Positions 33,125-43,770 of a DNA stretch of 64,000 nucleotides are shown here, piece by piece (position 1 is the stretch's first letter; every line of letters starts with the position of its first letter). The notes under the pieces were generated by a model, which saw nothing but the letters and a program-made list of their open reading frames with translations, made no database searches and had not been told where the DNA came from. Both the position numbers and the translations under genes were made by a program. The stretch is from the NCBI GenBank assembly GCA_018417955.1, contig JACTVC010000028.1:372001-436000 (forward strand). The letters are read 5' to 3'. This DNA is from Laccaria trichodermophora (taxonomy: Eukaryota > Basidiomycota > Agaricomycetes > Agaricales > Hydnangiaceae).

Positions 33125-34617
33125 GGTGGCTGTCTTCCTCACACCCGTCGCCGCTCGCTTCAACTATTTGCACGTTCTTATACCCTATCTAAGTGCTCTT
33201 CCCTCCAACTTCTTGTACTCATCGATCAACGTCCTCGCTCTGTTATCGTATCTGACCCTATTTAAAAGTGCTCTCCCCTCCACGCTTCTTGGACTCCATT
33301 CCCATTCCCTCTCTTTGCATTTTTGGGTCTCGTTGACACGCACATCTCTCCTGTCTGACCAGTCTTGTATCACACCCTTGTACGCTTTTTTGGACTTGAC
33401 GCTTCACCATTTTTTGTACTCCTTATGTCATATACCATCCCCTGATTAGACTGCATTCCCCGCCCTCTTCTTGTTAGATGTACCCACGAGTTGTATTGAA
33501 CTATATGATATAGTGAATTGAATTTGTGCTAGGTTTACTATGTGACGGTGTGTGACGAGCCCAACTTGACTCCTGATTGCCTTGTGTTGCTCAAGCGCTC
33601 ATCGCCCTGGCCGACTACGTGTCCATGATGTACGTGCCCCAGTATCGTTGAGGGAGTACCAGCACCTTCCAGCGCATCCGCCAAGGCACCGTCCCTGTTT
33701 GCTCGTTGTTTGACGCCGCAGTTTGATGCGGAGAGCGCTGATCGCTGTCCATCCTGTCAATTTGTTGCACTTGAGGTCAGTGTGAATCATTCGCTTCTCT
33801 CCCCCCTTCCTCGGATTCTGCTCATCCATGAACTTTTAGTGCCCCCCTCCCCCCCTCCCCCTGCTTCACTGGGTGTTAGTGGCCGCAATTCGTTAGGTTT
33901 GCAGAGCGTCATTCCGTGTGCCAGGAATTTCAGTGCGCTTTCTGGTGATTCGGGAGGCGTTCCCCAACACCCTATTCCCCCTCGGAGCACCTCCATCACA
34001 GAAGACGCGCATCACGCAGTAACGAACGCTTCTGACATCTGTCACCCATCGATTTCACACTGTTGACTGTTTCTACGCTCCTATGCCGTGGTTTGCAAAG
34101 GTGAAGCCAATCGTTTTTCCTCTTGACCGCCTTGACTTATGTTGCATAACAGCTGCTAGGACGTACAGTGTGCTCAGTCCTTGAAATGTGGGAACACTCA
34201 ACCTAGGATTGCCATGTCAATGTTGCCAAGGGGGAGGGGTGGTCGCTGATCACTGTCACATCAGTTAGCTGGCGCGTCGCTTCTCATCCTTTACATGCTT
34301 CTGAGCCTGCCAGCCGTGCTGTCAGTTTTTTTTTTTCATACTTGCCATCTACTTTCCCACCGTGACCTCCCAAACGTACTGCCATCCTCACTTGCTCTTT
34401 GCCGTTCACTTTGTGCTCTCTACGGGCTTGACGCCTATCATTCTCATCGGTGTGTAGTCGTTTTCAGCTCATTTTCAATCACATACTGACTTTGGATTTC
34501 AGCAATGGCAGAGAACCGTTATTAGACTTGCTAACCAGTCGTTCTGAGGTGTTTGCCACTTGTTGTGGCTTTGTTGTGGGGTCAAACATCAGGCGGACTG
34601 CGAAAAATAAGAACACC
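33125..34617. other. Gene-poor region left of the retrotransposon
   Basis: About 1.5 kb, T- and C-rich on the plus strand, with no supported gene. A fragment near 33735-33775 ('DRCPSCQFVALE') is followed by an acceptor-like tract, perhaps a decayed relative of the preceding gene. The last bases before 34618 are the left target flank of the LTR element. Confidence 0.4.
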
Positions 34618-34984
34618 TGTGATACCGTACTAGTACTTACATGACATAGGATCATCTTGTTGGCACCTGTTTGTTACTTGTTATATTGTGTTAGACTACG
34701 CTTTCTTGTAAGTTACCTTTTACCATGATTATACATAATACGTGGATTGGGTCGCGGATACGATTTACGGTTAGGCGACCCATCGTCTCCCCTCCGGGAT
34801 ACAAGAGCCCTGCGCCGGGTGACAGCGCCCCGAGTCCGGGGTCACAGGACTTCATAGGCGCGCAACCGCCACACGGAACCGCGCCACCAACACAAGACAA
34901 CTACGTAGTCCCTCCTACGACCGACACTCTCGCCTCACACTCACGGCTTCGTCAAGAAGACCACCACGACCGTCAGGTTTCACA
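34618..34984 (+). repeat. 5' LTR
   Basis: 367 bp with TG...CA-type ends (TGTGATACCG ... GGTTTCACA). It contains no obvious long ORF of its own, although the gag frame is open back into it from 34725. Confidence 0.95.
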
Positions 34985-34985
34985 A

Positions 34986-35022
34986 TGGTGGGGGCACCGC
35001 GGACTTCATCAAGATGAAGTCC
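34986..35022 (+). promoter_or_regulatory. Candidate primer-binding site and leader hairpin
   Basis: One base after the 5' LTR lies TGGTGGGGGCACC (34986-34998), whose TGGT would pair with a tRNA CCA end; I cannot name the tRNA. Immediately after it is a perfect 10-bp inverted repeat, GGACTTCATC (35001-35010), AA, GATGAAGTCC (35013-35022). Confidence 0.55.
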
Positions 35023-35654
35023 GTGAGTGCAGAGGCGCGGAGAAATCACAAATAGTAAGTCCGCTTGACACAATCTGTCAACTAACCACTGCTTCTAGCC
35101 TACCTACCTTATCATCAGCAACCGAGCTAGGCTCCTCGAAGGACGAAGAGGCTCTGACGAAATCCTTGCAGATCTCGCCAGCGCGTTCACCCGCTGCAGG
35201 CAAGATTCCCCTACGCGAGGATTCCATTGACTCAACTTCGTCGATCGACTCACTCGTAGACGATGAAACGCTGTTCGAAACTTCCCTATTCTCGATAGCG
35301 CGTTCATTCGCAGCTTTCGAGGATCATTCTCCTGAAGACTCAGTCGATCAGACATCGTCCTCCATCACCCTTATAGCTTCCTCATTAGATCTATCCCTAG
35401 CGCGATCTCTCGCTGCTATCGAAAGCTACGACCTAATCAGGAAGCCAACGTCTCTCCCAACCAACTCGAGCTATGCCCGCTGCCACTGCGCGAGTGCCCT
35501 CCCCGCTTGGGACCCTACCGACAAGCATTCCCTGACCCCCTCAACCCTGTTGATCGTTACTCCAGGGCAGCTTGTACCCTGTCTACGCCCAGACCATCAG
35601 ACACCTCCATTTAAACCTGGAGGTTGCCAGCGAGCTCATTCTTTATTCCGTCTC

Positions 35655-38600
35655 ATGAGTTCGACGATCCCCTCCGCTGGAGAAGTCAACCCCAAGAATA
35701 AGTCCCGCAGCACCAATAATTCTGCCAGCCGAGACCTCGTTACCCCGTTAACCACCAGGAAGAAAGGAAAAAGCGTGTCCATGACGGAAGAACCTGATTC
35801 CGAAGCTGTATCTCCTTCGAATCGCAGTCCGTTGCCCTCCTCGGGACCGGTCCTCACAGGACCCCACGCGCCTGACAGCTTAGCCAAGGCTGGATCCTCT
35901 TCGAACCCCGCCGCTCCTTCGAGCGCGAGTCGATTACCGACCTTGGGTATATCTACCTCCAACCCTCCCGCTGCTCCCAGGAGCGCGAATGATACTCGAC
36001 AAAGTGCTCCGAATAGAGGAGCGCGTAAGTCTTCAACTACTGGCGCGAACCGACCCGCTGCCTTGACCCAAGAAGGACCTTCTCAATCCGATTCCGTCTT
36101 CGTAAAAGATTTGTTGAACCTACATACTGCCATGCAGATTACGCCAAATAAGGACGGAACCCAGACCTCCACGTCTAGCCAGACAGAGGAAGACGAGAAT
36201 GAGGACACACCAGTAGACCACGGAAGCGCTTCCGAGTTCAATACTATCTTCTGGGATATTGAACCCTACAAGAATCTACAGATCTGGGCCGAACCTATCA
36301 CGCGTTCGGCTGTTCGAATATTCGGAGTATTCGACCCAGCTGCCGATGAAGACGTCCTAGTTCCCTTAGGAGCCATAGACGGAATACTTCCTAACCGAGA
36401 GAAGGACGAGTGCGAAGAGCTAAGATGTGCCCTCGAACTAGTATATAAGACTCCCAAGGACTGTCGGTGGGATGACCTGGGCGCGGCTATCCGTAAATTC
36501 GCCTCTTATGAAATTAGCAAGAAAGATCTTCTAAGATATACGGGCTATGAAGTTGTTCATGGAGTTGAAAGATCGTTACTGCTTGAAGCTTCCCAGGTAG
36601 TTGTAACGGTGGATCAGATCTTACAAGTTCTGGCCAATTTCTTCAATAAGCGGGATAGAGATCGATTCGTACTTGACTACGACTTCCTCTTCCTTAGGAT
36701 GCTGGCATCCCACACGAGTCGAACAGAATTATTAGCTACGTATCGTGTTCTGCAACATCGGACAACCGTTGCCGCTAAGCACATTGCCCAGGAAATCAAT
36801 GCCCTTACACGAATGTATGGATCGGAGGACCAAATGTCGGTCAGCTCCTATGAATCTACTAAAGGATCGCTACGCTCCATCTTTGGTAATGGATCCGCCA
36901 GAAGTAAGGCCGGACAATTACTGGCTAGATCGGAATACTACAATAAGATGCCAGAGGATTTGACCGAAATTGCTGCATATTTGCGCAGACGAGCCTACAA
37001 GGATAGCCAGATCCCCAAGGAACCTACTATACACCGCCCAAAGGGATTTCAAGGAATCTACCGGGCGGAATCTCACACTACCAGGAATTCCTCCGTGACT
37101 CCTACTACCAGACACGACTTAGCGCGACATCCCGCTGCTACTGAAGGTCAAAACGTTAGGTTCGCTTCAGAACCCACAGTACCGGGTTCCATATCCGTAC
37201 TGTTATCTAAACGTCACGCTGTATCTAGGCTGCCTGGATTAGGAGCGGTGGGAGTATCCGCAGTAGGCGCTCCCTCCGTCAAGGCGTTAACGACGAATAA
37301 TAACCGTGAAACGGTCGCCTCCAGTAATAATCACACTCATCACCAGGCAGCTGCTGCGTTTAGTTCGCGCATACCCAGCCCTAAATCTTGGACTAGTTAT
37401 ACTTTTAAGTATAAGAACGGTCAAAACGAAGCAAGACCGGGTCAGCCGTCCAACGGTAATGGGAACCCTACTTCAGGAGGTAACCCCTTACCCCACCGCC
37501 AAGGCCCACCGTCTGGGGGATCCACCTCTTCCGGTGATAGTGGGAACGCTAGGAGAGGGGGTAACTCTGGCGGACCCAATGGACCGACCCCTCCAGACTC
37601 CTGGTACAATCCTCCTAGGAACAATGGAGGAGGTGGCGGAGCAGGGGGCGGCGGCGGAGGAGGAGGCGGCGGCGGTGGAGGAGGAGGCAATCATGTTGAT
37701 TCAGGCCTGCCAGACGCCAATGTTCCTCCCTGGTGGCGAATCCCTGAAGAATGGCAATTAAATCGAAAGCTTAATAGTACCGTGCTACCCGAATGGAATG
37801 GAGCCGGTGAAACTGCCATCGAATACCTGAGCAGCATGGGATTCCTCGCTGGACTAAGCCCAAAAATGAAGGAAGGAATTGCCCAATTAGCTCCCTTCAA
37901 ATGGACTTCCTACGCTCAGAGCTGGTGGGAAACCTTACCAGCGCCAGATCGAGAATATTTCTCTAATAATTGGGACAACATGATGGTAGGGATCCAAGCT
38001 CATTTCCTGGATGAAGAATGGGTGCGGGATCGAACCTTCGAGTTCGACGAGATGACCTTCCGGGACAAAGGTCACGAACAAGAAAGTCCACTGGAATATG
38101 TCCAACGACGTATTCGATATCATCATTTCCTACATCCAGACGAAGTCGATGGACCCACCGCGGTGGCGCGTATACTACGCCGACAACCAGTGGAATGGTC
38201 GCACTATCTTAGCGAAGTCATCAGTCCTACAATACTCTCCGTCCAATCAGTAGCGAAGCGAATGAAGAATAGCCTTGTTACTTCCTGGCAGCAGGCCGAA
38301 CGCCACAAGCGGCCTGCGCCGTTCTATAGGAATCATCGTCCGCGCGCAGCACACGCAGCGGAGGCTGAACCAATCAGTCAAGGAATACAGCTCGAATCTT
38401 ATTCTTCCGATGAGGAAGGAGAGTTAGAACGTGACATCAACTTCGCTTCTAATAACAACCGTAGACCGCCGCCACGAACTGGGGGGCGTAAGCCCGCGCC
38501 GGCTAAGCAGGAGTTTCCTCATGGGAAGACGGTCAACGGAGTAACCTTCGAAAGAGATGACACCAAGGTCAGCCCGCGGGAACCCAACGGAGACTGCTAC

Positions 38601-41600
38601 ATTTGTACTAGTCCCAAGCATTTCCATAGGGACTGCCCTCACTATGGTAAATGGAACGCCCTCCGTAATGCCCATAAAATTCATATTGTATGGGATGAAG
38701 AGGAAGAAGCAGATAGGGAGTACATAGTCATGTTGGTTGAAACTAAGACCGTTATTTCTGCTTATGAGAGTGAGGAAAGGCTCAAGACATACGCTCGGGA
38801 AATTCACTCTTCTCAAGGAATCAATAAGGAATCGCACGCAGCTATAAAGCGCGTTGGACTCACAGCTAAAGAGCGCGACGAGTACTCGAATAAACCTCAA
38901 GTAGAATCCAGCTACCATAGGGTTTACCCCAAGCATCGTAACGCACATAAGGCTAAAGGTTTCAGTAAAGGAAAAAACAAGGAATCGAGCACGAATCCAC
39001 CCGCTGCTACCTCAACTAAGAGTGAAAAGGCAAGGTGTATATTCGAGCCCGGACGAGTATTTCCGGCAGAAAAAGGTCGTTCACTGCCTGACGGAATGGG
39101 ATCGCTTGGGACGAAGGCCTTACATATGCGAGCAAAGGTCGGTAGCCTCGAGTCGGACTCTATACGAGCTCGACTGGACTCCGGCGCGGACATCACGCTC
39201 ATCTCAGAAGAATATTGGAAATCTATGATTGATGCTCCCCGTCTCCGGGAAGGAATGAGAATGAGGCTGTATCACCTTACTGGAGATGCTAAAGTTCTAG
39301 GGTACATCAAGACGGAACTGTTCGTCCTTGCTCGCGACGAATCTATAATCAGCTTTGAACTGGAGGCTTACGTGGTCCGAAACATGAATGTGTCTATCCT
39401 CTTAGGAGAAGACTTTCAGACGACATACGAACTTGGTATAACGCGATACGCCTCGGGACACTGCGAAGTGGCGGTAGGGCGATCTGGGCGCGTCATATCC
39501 GCAGCCTCCACACATAACATCGACCTCGGATTCGAAATTCGAGCAGCGTTCACCTCTCAATCGTTCATTAGAAGAAAGGCCGTAACTCGCGCTAAGCGGA
39601 AAGGAAGCGCGGACAAATCGATGGAAGTGATAGCGCTAGACGATACACTCATCCAGCCATACAGTGTGTGTAATGTGGCCGTTCACTCAGCCTTTGAAGG
39701 AAGAGAAGACTGGATAGTGGAAAAAGTCATCATTGGGACAGATGATCAGAATATCATGGCTGCTCCCACTACCTGGATAAACTCCTCCTGCCCCTTCATA
39801 CCGATTGCGAACCCTAGTCCTCACCCACGTTATCTTCGAGCTGGAGAAGTTGTAGGATATCTATTGGATCCTGAGACGGCGATGGATAAGCCCAAGGATG
39901 AAGAGCATCTGAACAGGATGGCAGCGTCAGCTGAAGCCCTCAGAACTACAATATTGGGAACCTTGAAGGCTCAAGACTTAGCGACCGCTACTAATGCGAC
40001 TGCCGACTCCCCCGGACATGATGATCGATTCGAAGAGAATGAACCATGGGGACCTAAAACTTCGGCCGTACCAGAGGACCCTGTCAGCGGAGACGTAGAC
40101 AAACTGGTCAATCTCGGACCGGATATACCTGAGGAATACCGAGAGCGACTATCGGAAGTCTTGCGCAGAAATGCTGCAGCTTTCGGCGTGGACGGTCGTT
40201 TAGGGCAAATTAAAGCGCGAGTACAAATCCCGCTGCTACCCGACACTCAACCGATCTCGGAACCTATGTACGGAGCTTCCCCAGCAAAAAGGGAGGTGAT
40301 CGATCAACAGCTCAAGACCTGGTTCGAGGCCGGAGTCATAGAACCGTCAGTTAGTCCTTGGGGATTCCCTGCGGTGGTAGTGTATCGAAATGGTAAACCT
40401 CGATTGGTTATAGACTACCGAAAGCTGAATGCGAAGACGATTCCGGACGAATTCCCCATACCGCGGCAGTCCGAAATCATCCAAGCCCTTTCAGGGGCTC
40501 AGGTGTTGTCGTCGTTCGATGCCTTAGCCGGCTTCACTCAACTGGAAATGGCTGATGACGCCAAGGAGAAAACCGCCTTTCGGTGCCACCTCGGACTGTG
40601 GCAGTTCCGAAGAATGCCCTTCGGACTTAGGAATGGACCGTCCATTTTCCAAAGAATTATGCAAGGAGTACTCGCTCCATTTCTATGGTTATTCGCCCTG
40701 GTTTACATCGATGACATTGTCGTATATTCTAAAAATTGGGAAGATCATCTTGACCACTTAAATCGAGTTTTAGGAGCTATAGCCGCTTCCGGGATAACCT
40801 TATCGCCGGTTAAATGTTTCGTGGGATACTCTTCTATACTACTATTGGGGCAAAAGGTTTCTCGTCTAGGCCTATCCACTCATAAGGAGAAAGTGCAAGC
40901 CATAATGGACCTTGCTCGCCCTACTTCCGTATCCGACTTACAAAAGTTCCTTGGAATGGTCGTCTATTTTTCCTCTTACATACCCTTCTATTCTATGATC
41001 GCTGCCCCACTATTTGATCTCCTGAAAAAAGGAGCCAAATGGCAATGGCGCGCGGAACAAGAAGTCGCTTATCGACAAGCCAAGGAAGCGTTGGCGAATG
41101 CCCCGGTTCTAGGTCATCCAATAGCTAAACAAGCTTATAGACTCTATACAGACGCATCGGACATCGCGTTGGGAGCAAGTTTGCAACAAGTACAAACTAT
41201 CCAAGTCAAGGACCTCCAGGGTACTCCCTGTTACGAAAGGCTGGAGGCAGCCTGGAAGGCTGGTAAGGAAGTGCCTCCGCTAGTCGCTAAATTGCACAAG
41301 GATCAACACGAAGTCAAACAGCTCGACGAATGGGGGGCCACTCTGGACGAGACCGTGGTTCACGTCGAACGCGTTATTGCCTATTGGAGTCGAACCTTCA
41401 AATCCGCTGAGCGCAACTATAGCGCCACGGAGCGAGAGGCTTTAGCTGCCAAGGAAGCTCTGGTCAAGTTCCAACCTTTCATAGAAGGAGAGAACGTCAC
41501 CTTAATCACGGATCACGCTGCCCTCGTTTGGGCGCGAGTATACGAGAATGCCAACAGGAGATTAGCTGCCTGGGGGGCTGTATTCGCTGCTTACCCAGGC

Positions 41601-42242
41601 CTTAGAATCGTGCATCGAGCTGGGCGAGTTCACTCCAACGTAGACCCTTTATCCCGTCTCATACGAATCCCGCCACATGACTCTCCGCTCAATGATGAGA
41701 ACGTATCCATAGAGCAAGATGCAGTCAAACGCAATATAGCGCAAAGGGCAGAGGATAGGATATTCAGAGCTGCGGCTCCCAAGGCCGCGTTTTACGTAAC
41801 GCGATGGGACGATGTCGTGGATAAAACGTCAGCCATCGCGCGAACCAGACGACAACTCGCTGCTGATAAAAAGCGCGAATCCGTTGGAACTGAGTCTAAA
41901 ACAATGGACGAAATCGAGACCTTACCACCTACTTTCTCTAATTCGAACCCAGACAGCGATGAACAAGGGGATGTATTGCCCTTCACGAGGGCTGAACATT
42001 GGACCTATCCTCCTGGCATCAAGCCTACGGAAAACTCCCCCGACGAAGGATGGAAGGAGCGAACACAACTCTTAATCTCTGTGGATCCTCAGATATGTAA
42101 GGAATTTGCGGAGGGTTATGAGACAGACGCATTCTTCGCCCCGCGCTACATCAAAGTGCAACCTAACGAAAACACCATAATCTCAGCTACTCATTTTCAA
42201 AGAGGACGGGATGACCTGTTATATTTCACGGATGCTAACTGA
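35655..42242 (+). CDS. Gag-Pol polyprotein (gag, protease, RT, RNase H) of the gypsy element
   Basis: The frame is open from 34725, but the likely start is the ATG at 35655 (MSSTIPSAGEVNPKNK); 2195 codons. Gag spans about residues 1-1000, with a Gly-rich linker (37630-37690), the capsid-like block 'LSPKMKEGIAQLAPFKWTSY' and a CCHC zinc knuckle (CYICTSPKHFHRDC, about 981-996). The aspartic protease has LDSGAD at about 1174. Reverse transcriptase shows 'YRKLNAKTIPDEFPIPR', 'FDALAGFTQLEM' and the YIDD catalytic box at 40705 (about 1684). RNase H begins 'YTDASDIALGA' (about 1832) and includes 'LITDHAALVW'. The frame ends at a TGA at 42240, just before the integrase frame, which is offset. A 44-nt candidate intron with a CTAAC branch site lies upstream at 35055-35098. 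Confidence 0.92.
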   Translation: MSSTIPSAGEVNPKNKSRSTNNSASRDLVTPLTTRKKGKSVSMTEEPDSEAVSPSNRSPLPSSGPVLTGPHAPDSLAKAGSSSNPAAPSSASRLPTLGISTSNPPAAPRSANDTRQSAPNRGARKSSTTGANRPAALTQEGPSQSDSVFVKDLLNLHTAMQITPNKDGTQTSTSSQTEEDENEDTPVDHGSASEFNTIFWDIEPYKNLQIWAEPITRSAVRIFGVFDPAADEDVLVPLGAIDGILPNREKDECEELRCALELVYKTPKDCRWDDLGAAIRKFASYEISKKDLLRYTGYEVVHGVERSLLLEASQVVVTVDQILQVLANFFNKRDRDRFVLDYDFLFLRMLASHTSRTELLATYRVLQHRTTVAAKHIAQEINALTRMYGSEDQMSVSSYESTKGSLRSIFGNGSARSKAGQLLARSEYYNKMPEDLTEIAAYLRRRAYKDSQIPKEPTIHRPKGFQGIYRAESHTTRNSSVTPTTRHDLARHPAATEGQNVRFASEPTVPGSISVLLSKRHAVSRLPGLGAVGVSAVGAPSVKALTTNNNRETVASSNNHTHHQAAAAFSSRIPSPKSWTSYTFKYKNGQNEARPGQPSNGNGNPTSGGNPLPHRQGPPSGGSTSSGDSGNARRGGNSGGPNGPTPPDSWYNPPRNNGGGGGAGGGGGGGGGGGGGGGNHVDSGLPDANVPPWWRIPEEWQLNRKLNSTVLPEWNGAGETAIEYLSSMGFLAGLSPKMKEGIAQLAPFKWTSYAQSWWETLPAPDREYFSNNWDNMMVGIQAHFLDEEWVRDRTFEFDEMTFRDKGHEQESPLEYVQRRIRYHHFLHPDEVDGPTAVARILRRQPVEWSHYLSEVISPTILSVQSVAKRMKNSLVTSWQQAERHKRPAPFYRNHRPRAAHAAEAEPISQGIQLESYSSDEEGELERDINFASNNNRRPPPRTGGRKPAPAKQEFPHGKTVNGVTFERDDTKVSPREPNGDCYICTSPKHFHRDCPHYGKWNALRNAHKIHIVWDEEEEADREYIVMLVETKTVISAYESEERLKTYAREIHSSQGINKESHAAIKRVGLTAKERDEYSNKPQVESSYHRVYPKHRNAHKAKGFSKGKNKESSTNPPAATSTKSEKARCIFEPGRVFPAEKGRSLPDGMGSLGTKALHMRAKVGSLESDSIRARLDSGADITLISEEYWKSMIDAPRLREGMRMRLYHLTGDAKVLGYIKTELFVLARDESIISFELEAYVVRNMNVSILLGEDFQTTYELGITRYASGHCEVAVGRSGRVISAASTHNIDLGFEIRAAFTSQSFIRRKAVTRAKRKGSADKSMEVIALDDTLIQPYSVCNVAVHSAFEGREDWIVEKVIIGTDDQNIMAAPTTWINSSCPFIPIANPSPHPRYLRAGEVVGYLLDPETAMDKPKDEEHLNRMAASAEALRTTILGTLKAQDLATATNATADSPGHDDRFEENEPWGPKTSAVPEDPVSGDVDKLVNLGPDIPEEYRERLSEVLRRNAAAFGVDGRLGQIKARVQIPLLPDTQPISEPMYGASPAKREVIDQQLKTWFEAGVIEPSVSPWGFPAVVVYRNGKPRLVIDYRKLNAKTIPDEFPIPRQSEIIQALSGAQVLSSFDALAGFTQLEMADDAKEKTAFRCHLGLWQFRRMPFGLRNGPSIFQRIMQGVLAPFLWLFALVYIDDIVVYSKNWEDHLDHLNRVLGAIAASGITLSPVKCFVGYSSILLLGQKVSRLGLSTHKEKVQAIMDLARPTSVSDLQKFLGMVVYFSSYIPFYSMIAAPLFDLLKKGAKWQWRAEQEVAYRQAKEALANAPVLGHPIAKQAYRLYTDASDIALGASLQQVQTIQVKDLQGTPCYERLEAAWKAGKEVPPLVAKLHKDQHEVKQLDEWGATLDETVVHVERVIAYWSRTFKSAERNYSATEREALAAKEALVKFQPFIEGENVTLITDHAALVWARVYENANRRLAAWGAVFAAYPGLRIVHRAGRVHSNVDPLSRLIRIPPHDSPLNDENVSIEQDAVKRNIAQRAEDRIFRAAAPKAAFYVTRWDDVVDKTSAIARTRRQLAADKKRESVGTESKTMDEIETLPPTFSNSNPDSDEQGDVLPFTRAEHWTYPPGIKPTENSPDEGWKERTQLLISVDPQICKEFAEGYETDAFFAPRYIKVQPNENTIISATHFQRGRDDLLYFTDAN

Positions 42243-42282
42243 AGACTCGACTCTGCGTACCCAAGTCCAAAGTAAATTATGT

Positions 42283-43606
42283 GTTGCGATGGATACACGA
42301 GTCTCCGTACGAGAGCGCTCACGCTGGTCCCCGCCGCTTTCTAGCGCGATTACAGGAGCTATTCTACTGGCCAACGATGAGCAAGGACGCGGAGGCGTAT
42401 GCTACTACGTGTGACGTATGTCAGAAAATCAAAACGGATCATCGTGCCAAGATGGGCGCGCTAAGGCCCGCGCATATACCATCAAGGCCATTCTCCACGG
42501 TATCAATGGATTTAATTACCGGTTTGCCGCCCTCGGGAGAGCAGGGGTACACCGCAATATTGGTAATAGTAGACAAACTTACGAAGTTTGCGATTATCAT
42601 ACCCACGCATATGACCTTGACGCAAGAAGGATTCGCAGAACTGTTCGTGGAAAGGGTTGTTAACATCTATGGCATGCCTGAGGTTATAATATCGGATAGA
42701 GATAGGAGGTGGGCCACGGTGTTCTGGAAGTCAGTGGTTGCAAATTATGGAAGCGTCATGGCTCTATCCTCAGCTCACCACCCCCAAACTGACGGGCAAA
42801 CCGAAATCCTCAACGCCATGATTGAGCAGATGCTTCGCGCTTATGTCTCTTCGGACAAGGAAAGTTGGTCGAGATGGCTCAGCGTCTTGGCCTATTCCTA
42901 CAATAGCAGCGTGCACTCTTCCACTAAATATTCTCCAAACTTTCTATTGATGGGCTATAACCCCCGTATTTCCATGGGGGCAATTGTACCGGAAGTGGAC
43001 CCTTCCAGACGTCCCTTTCTCCCCAGTCAATCGGCAGAGGACTTTGTGGAAGCCTTGGAAATCCATCGGACTTTTGCTAAAGACGCCATAGCTTTAGCCC
43101 AGGACCGGCAGGCCAAAGCTTACGATAAACAACGCAGACCCGTACAAGAATTGAAAATCGGGGATTACGCCCTGGTCAATCCTCATTCTTTAGAGCTAGT
43201 AGACGTCAAGGGCACGGGCAAGAAATTGGTACAAAGAATGATCGGCCCATTCGAAGTTGTGGAGAAGATAAATCCTCAAGTCTATAGGCTAAGACTACCC
43301 GACACTTACTCCATGCACCCAGTGTTCAACATAAGTCATTTGAAAAAATACATACACTCCCCGACTACACTAGGCGAGCGCTCCGAACTACCATCTACAA
43401 GAGACCTGAAGGCTTCCGAGGAATACGAAGTCGAGGCCATTCTTGGGCACCGCATGACCGGTAAAAGGAAAGCGAACCGCCGAATGTTTCTAGTCAGATG
43501 GAAAGGTTATGGTCCTGCAGATGATACATGGGTTACGGACTACGACTTACGAAACGCCGCTCGACTCAAAAGAGATTACCTCGAATCGACGGGCCTACGC
43601 GTGTAG
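42283..43606 (+). CDS. Integrase with C-terminal chromodomain
   Basis: The frame continues Pol in another phase and is open from before 42283 to 43606 (about 441 codons). An HHCC zinc-binding region includes 'CDVCQKIK'. The DDE core has 'MDLITGLPPSGEQGYTAIL', 'IISDRDRRWATVFW' and 'SSAHHPQTDGQTEILNAMIE'. A GPF/Y-like module precedes the end ('MIGPFEVVEKINPQVYRLRL'). The last 60 residues form a chromodomain ('YEVEAILGHRM', 'FLVRWKGYGPADDTWV'), which in chromoviruses targets integration to methylated-histone heterochromatin. The first in-frame ATG at 42281-42285 is probably not a real start; a frameshift from Gag-Pol or a sequence lesion near 42240 is implied. Confidence 0.9.
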
Positions 43607-43770
43607 CGGGAATTCCCTAATTCCATCAATTTCATTACTTAATACTATACAGCTAGATTTAAAACTCCGTAGATTTTCGAACGTGTTTATTCTTTTTATC
43701 CTTATTTTTCACTCTGAACACCAGCGTCCCGCAGCTTTCGAGCGCGATCGCGGACAGAGTCGTCGAAGCT

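Noticed and set aside
34691..34900. A 69-codon minus ORF, repeated exactly at 47333-47542
   Set aside because: It is only the antisense of the two LTRs.
37442..37694. Poly-Pro and poly-Ser minus ORFs
   Set aside because: They are the antisense of the poly-Gly linker in Gag.
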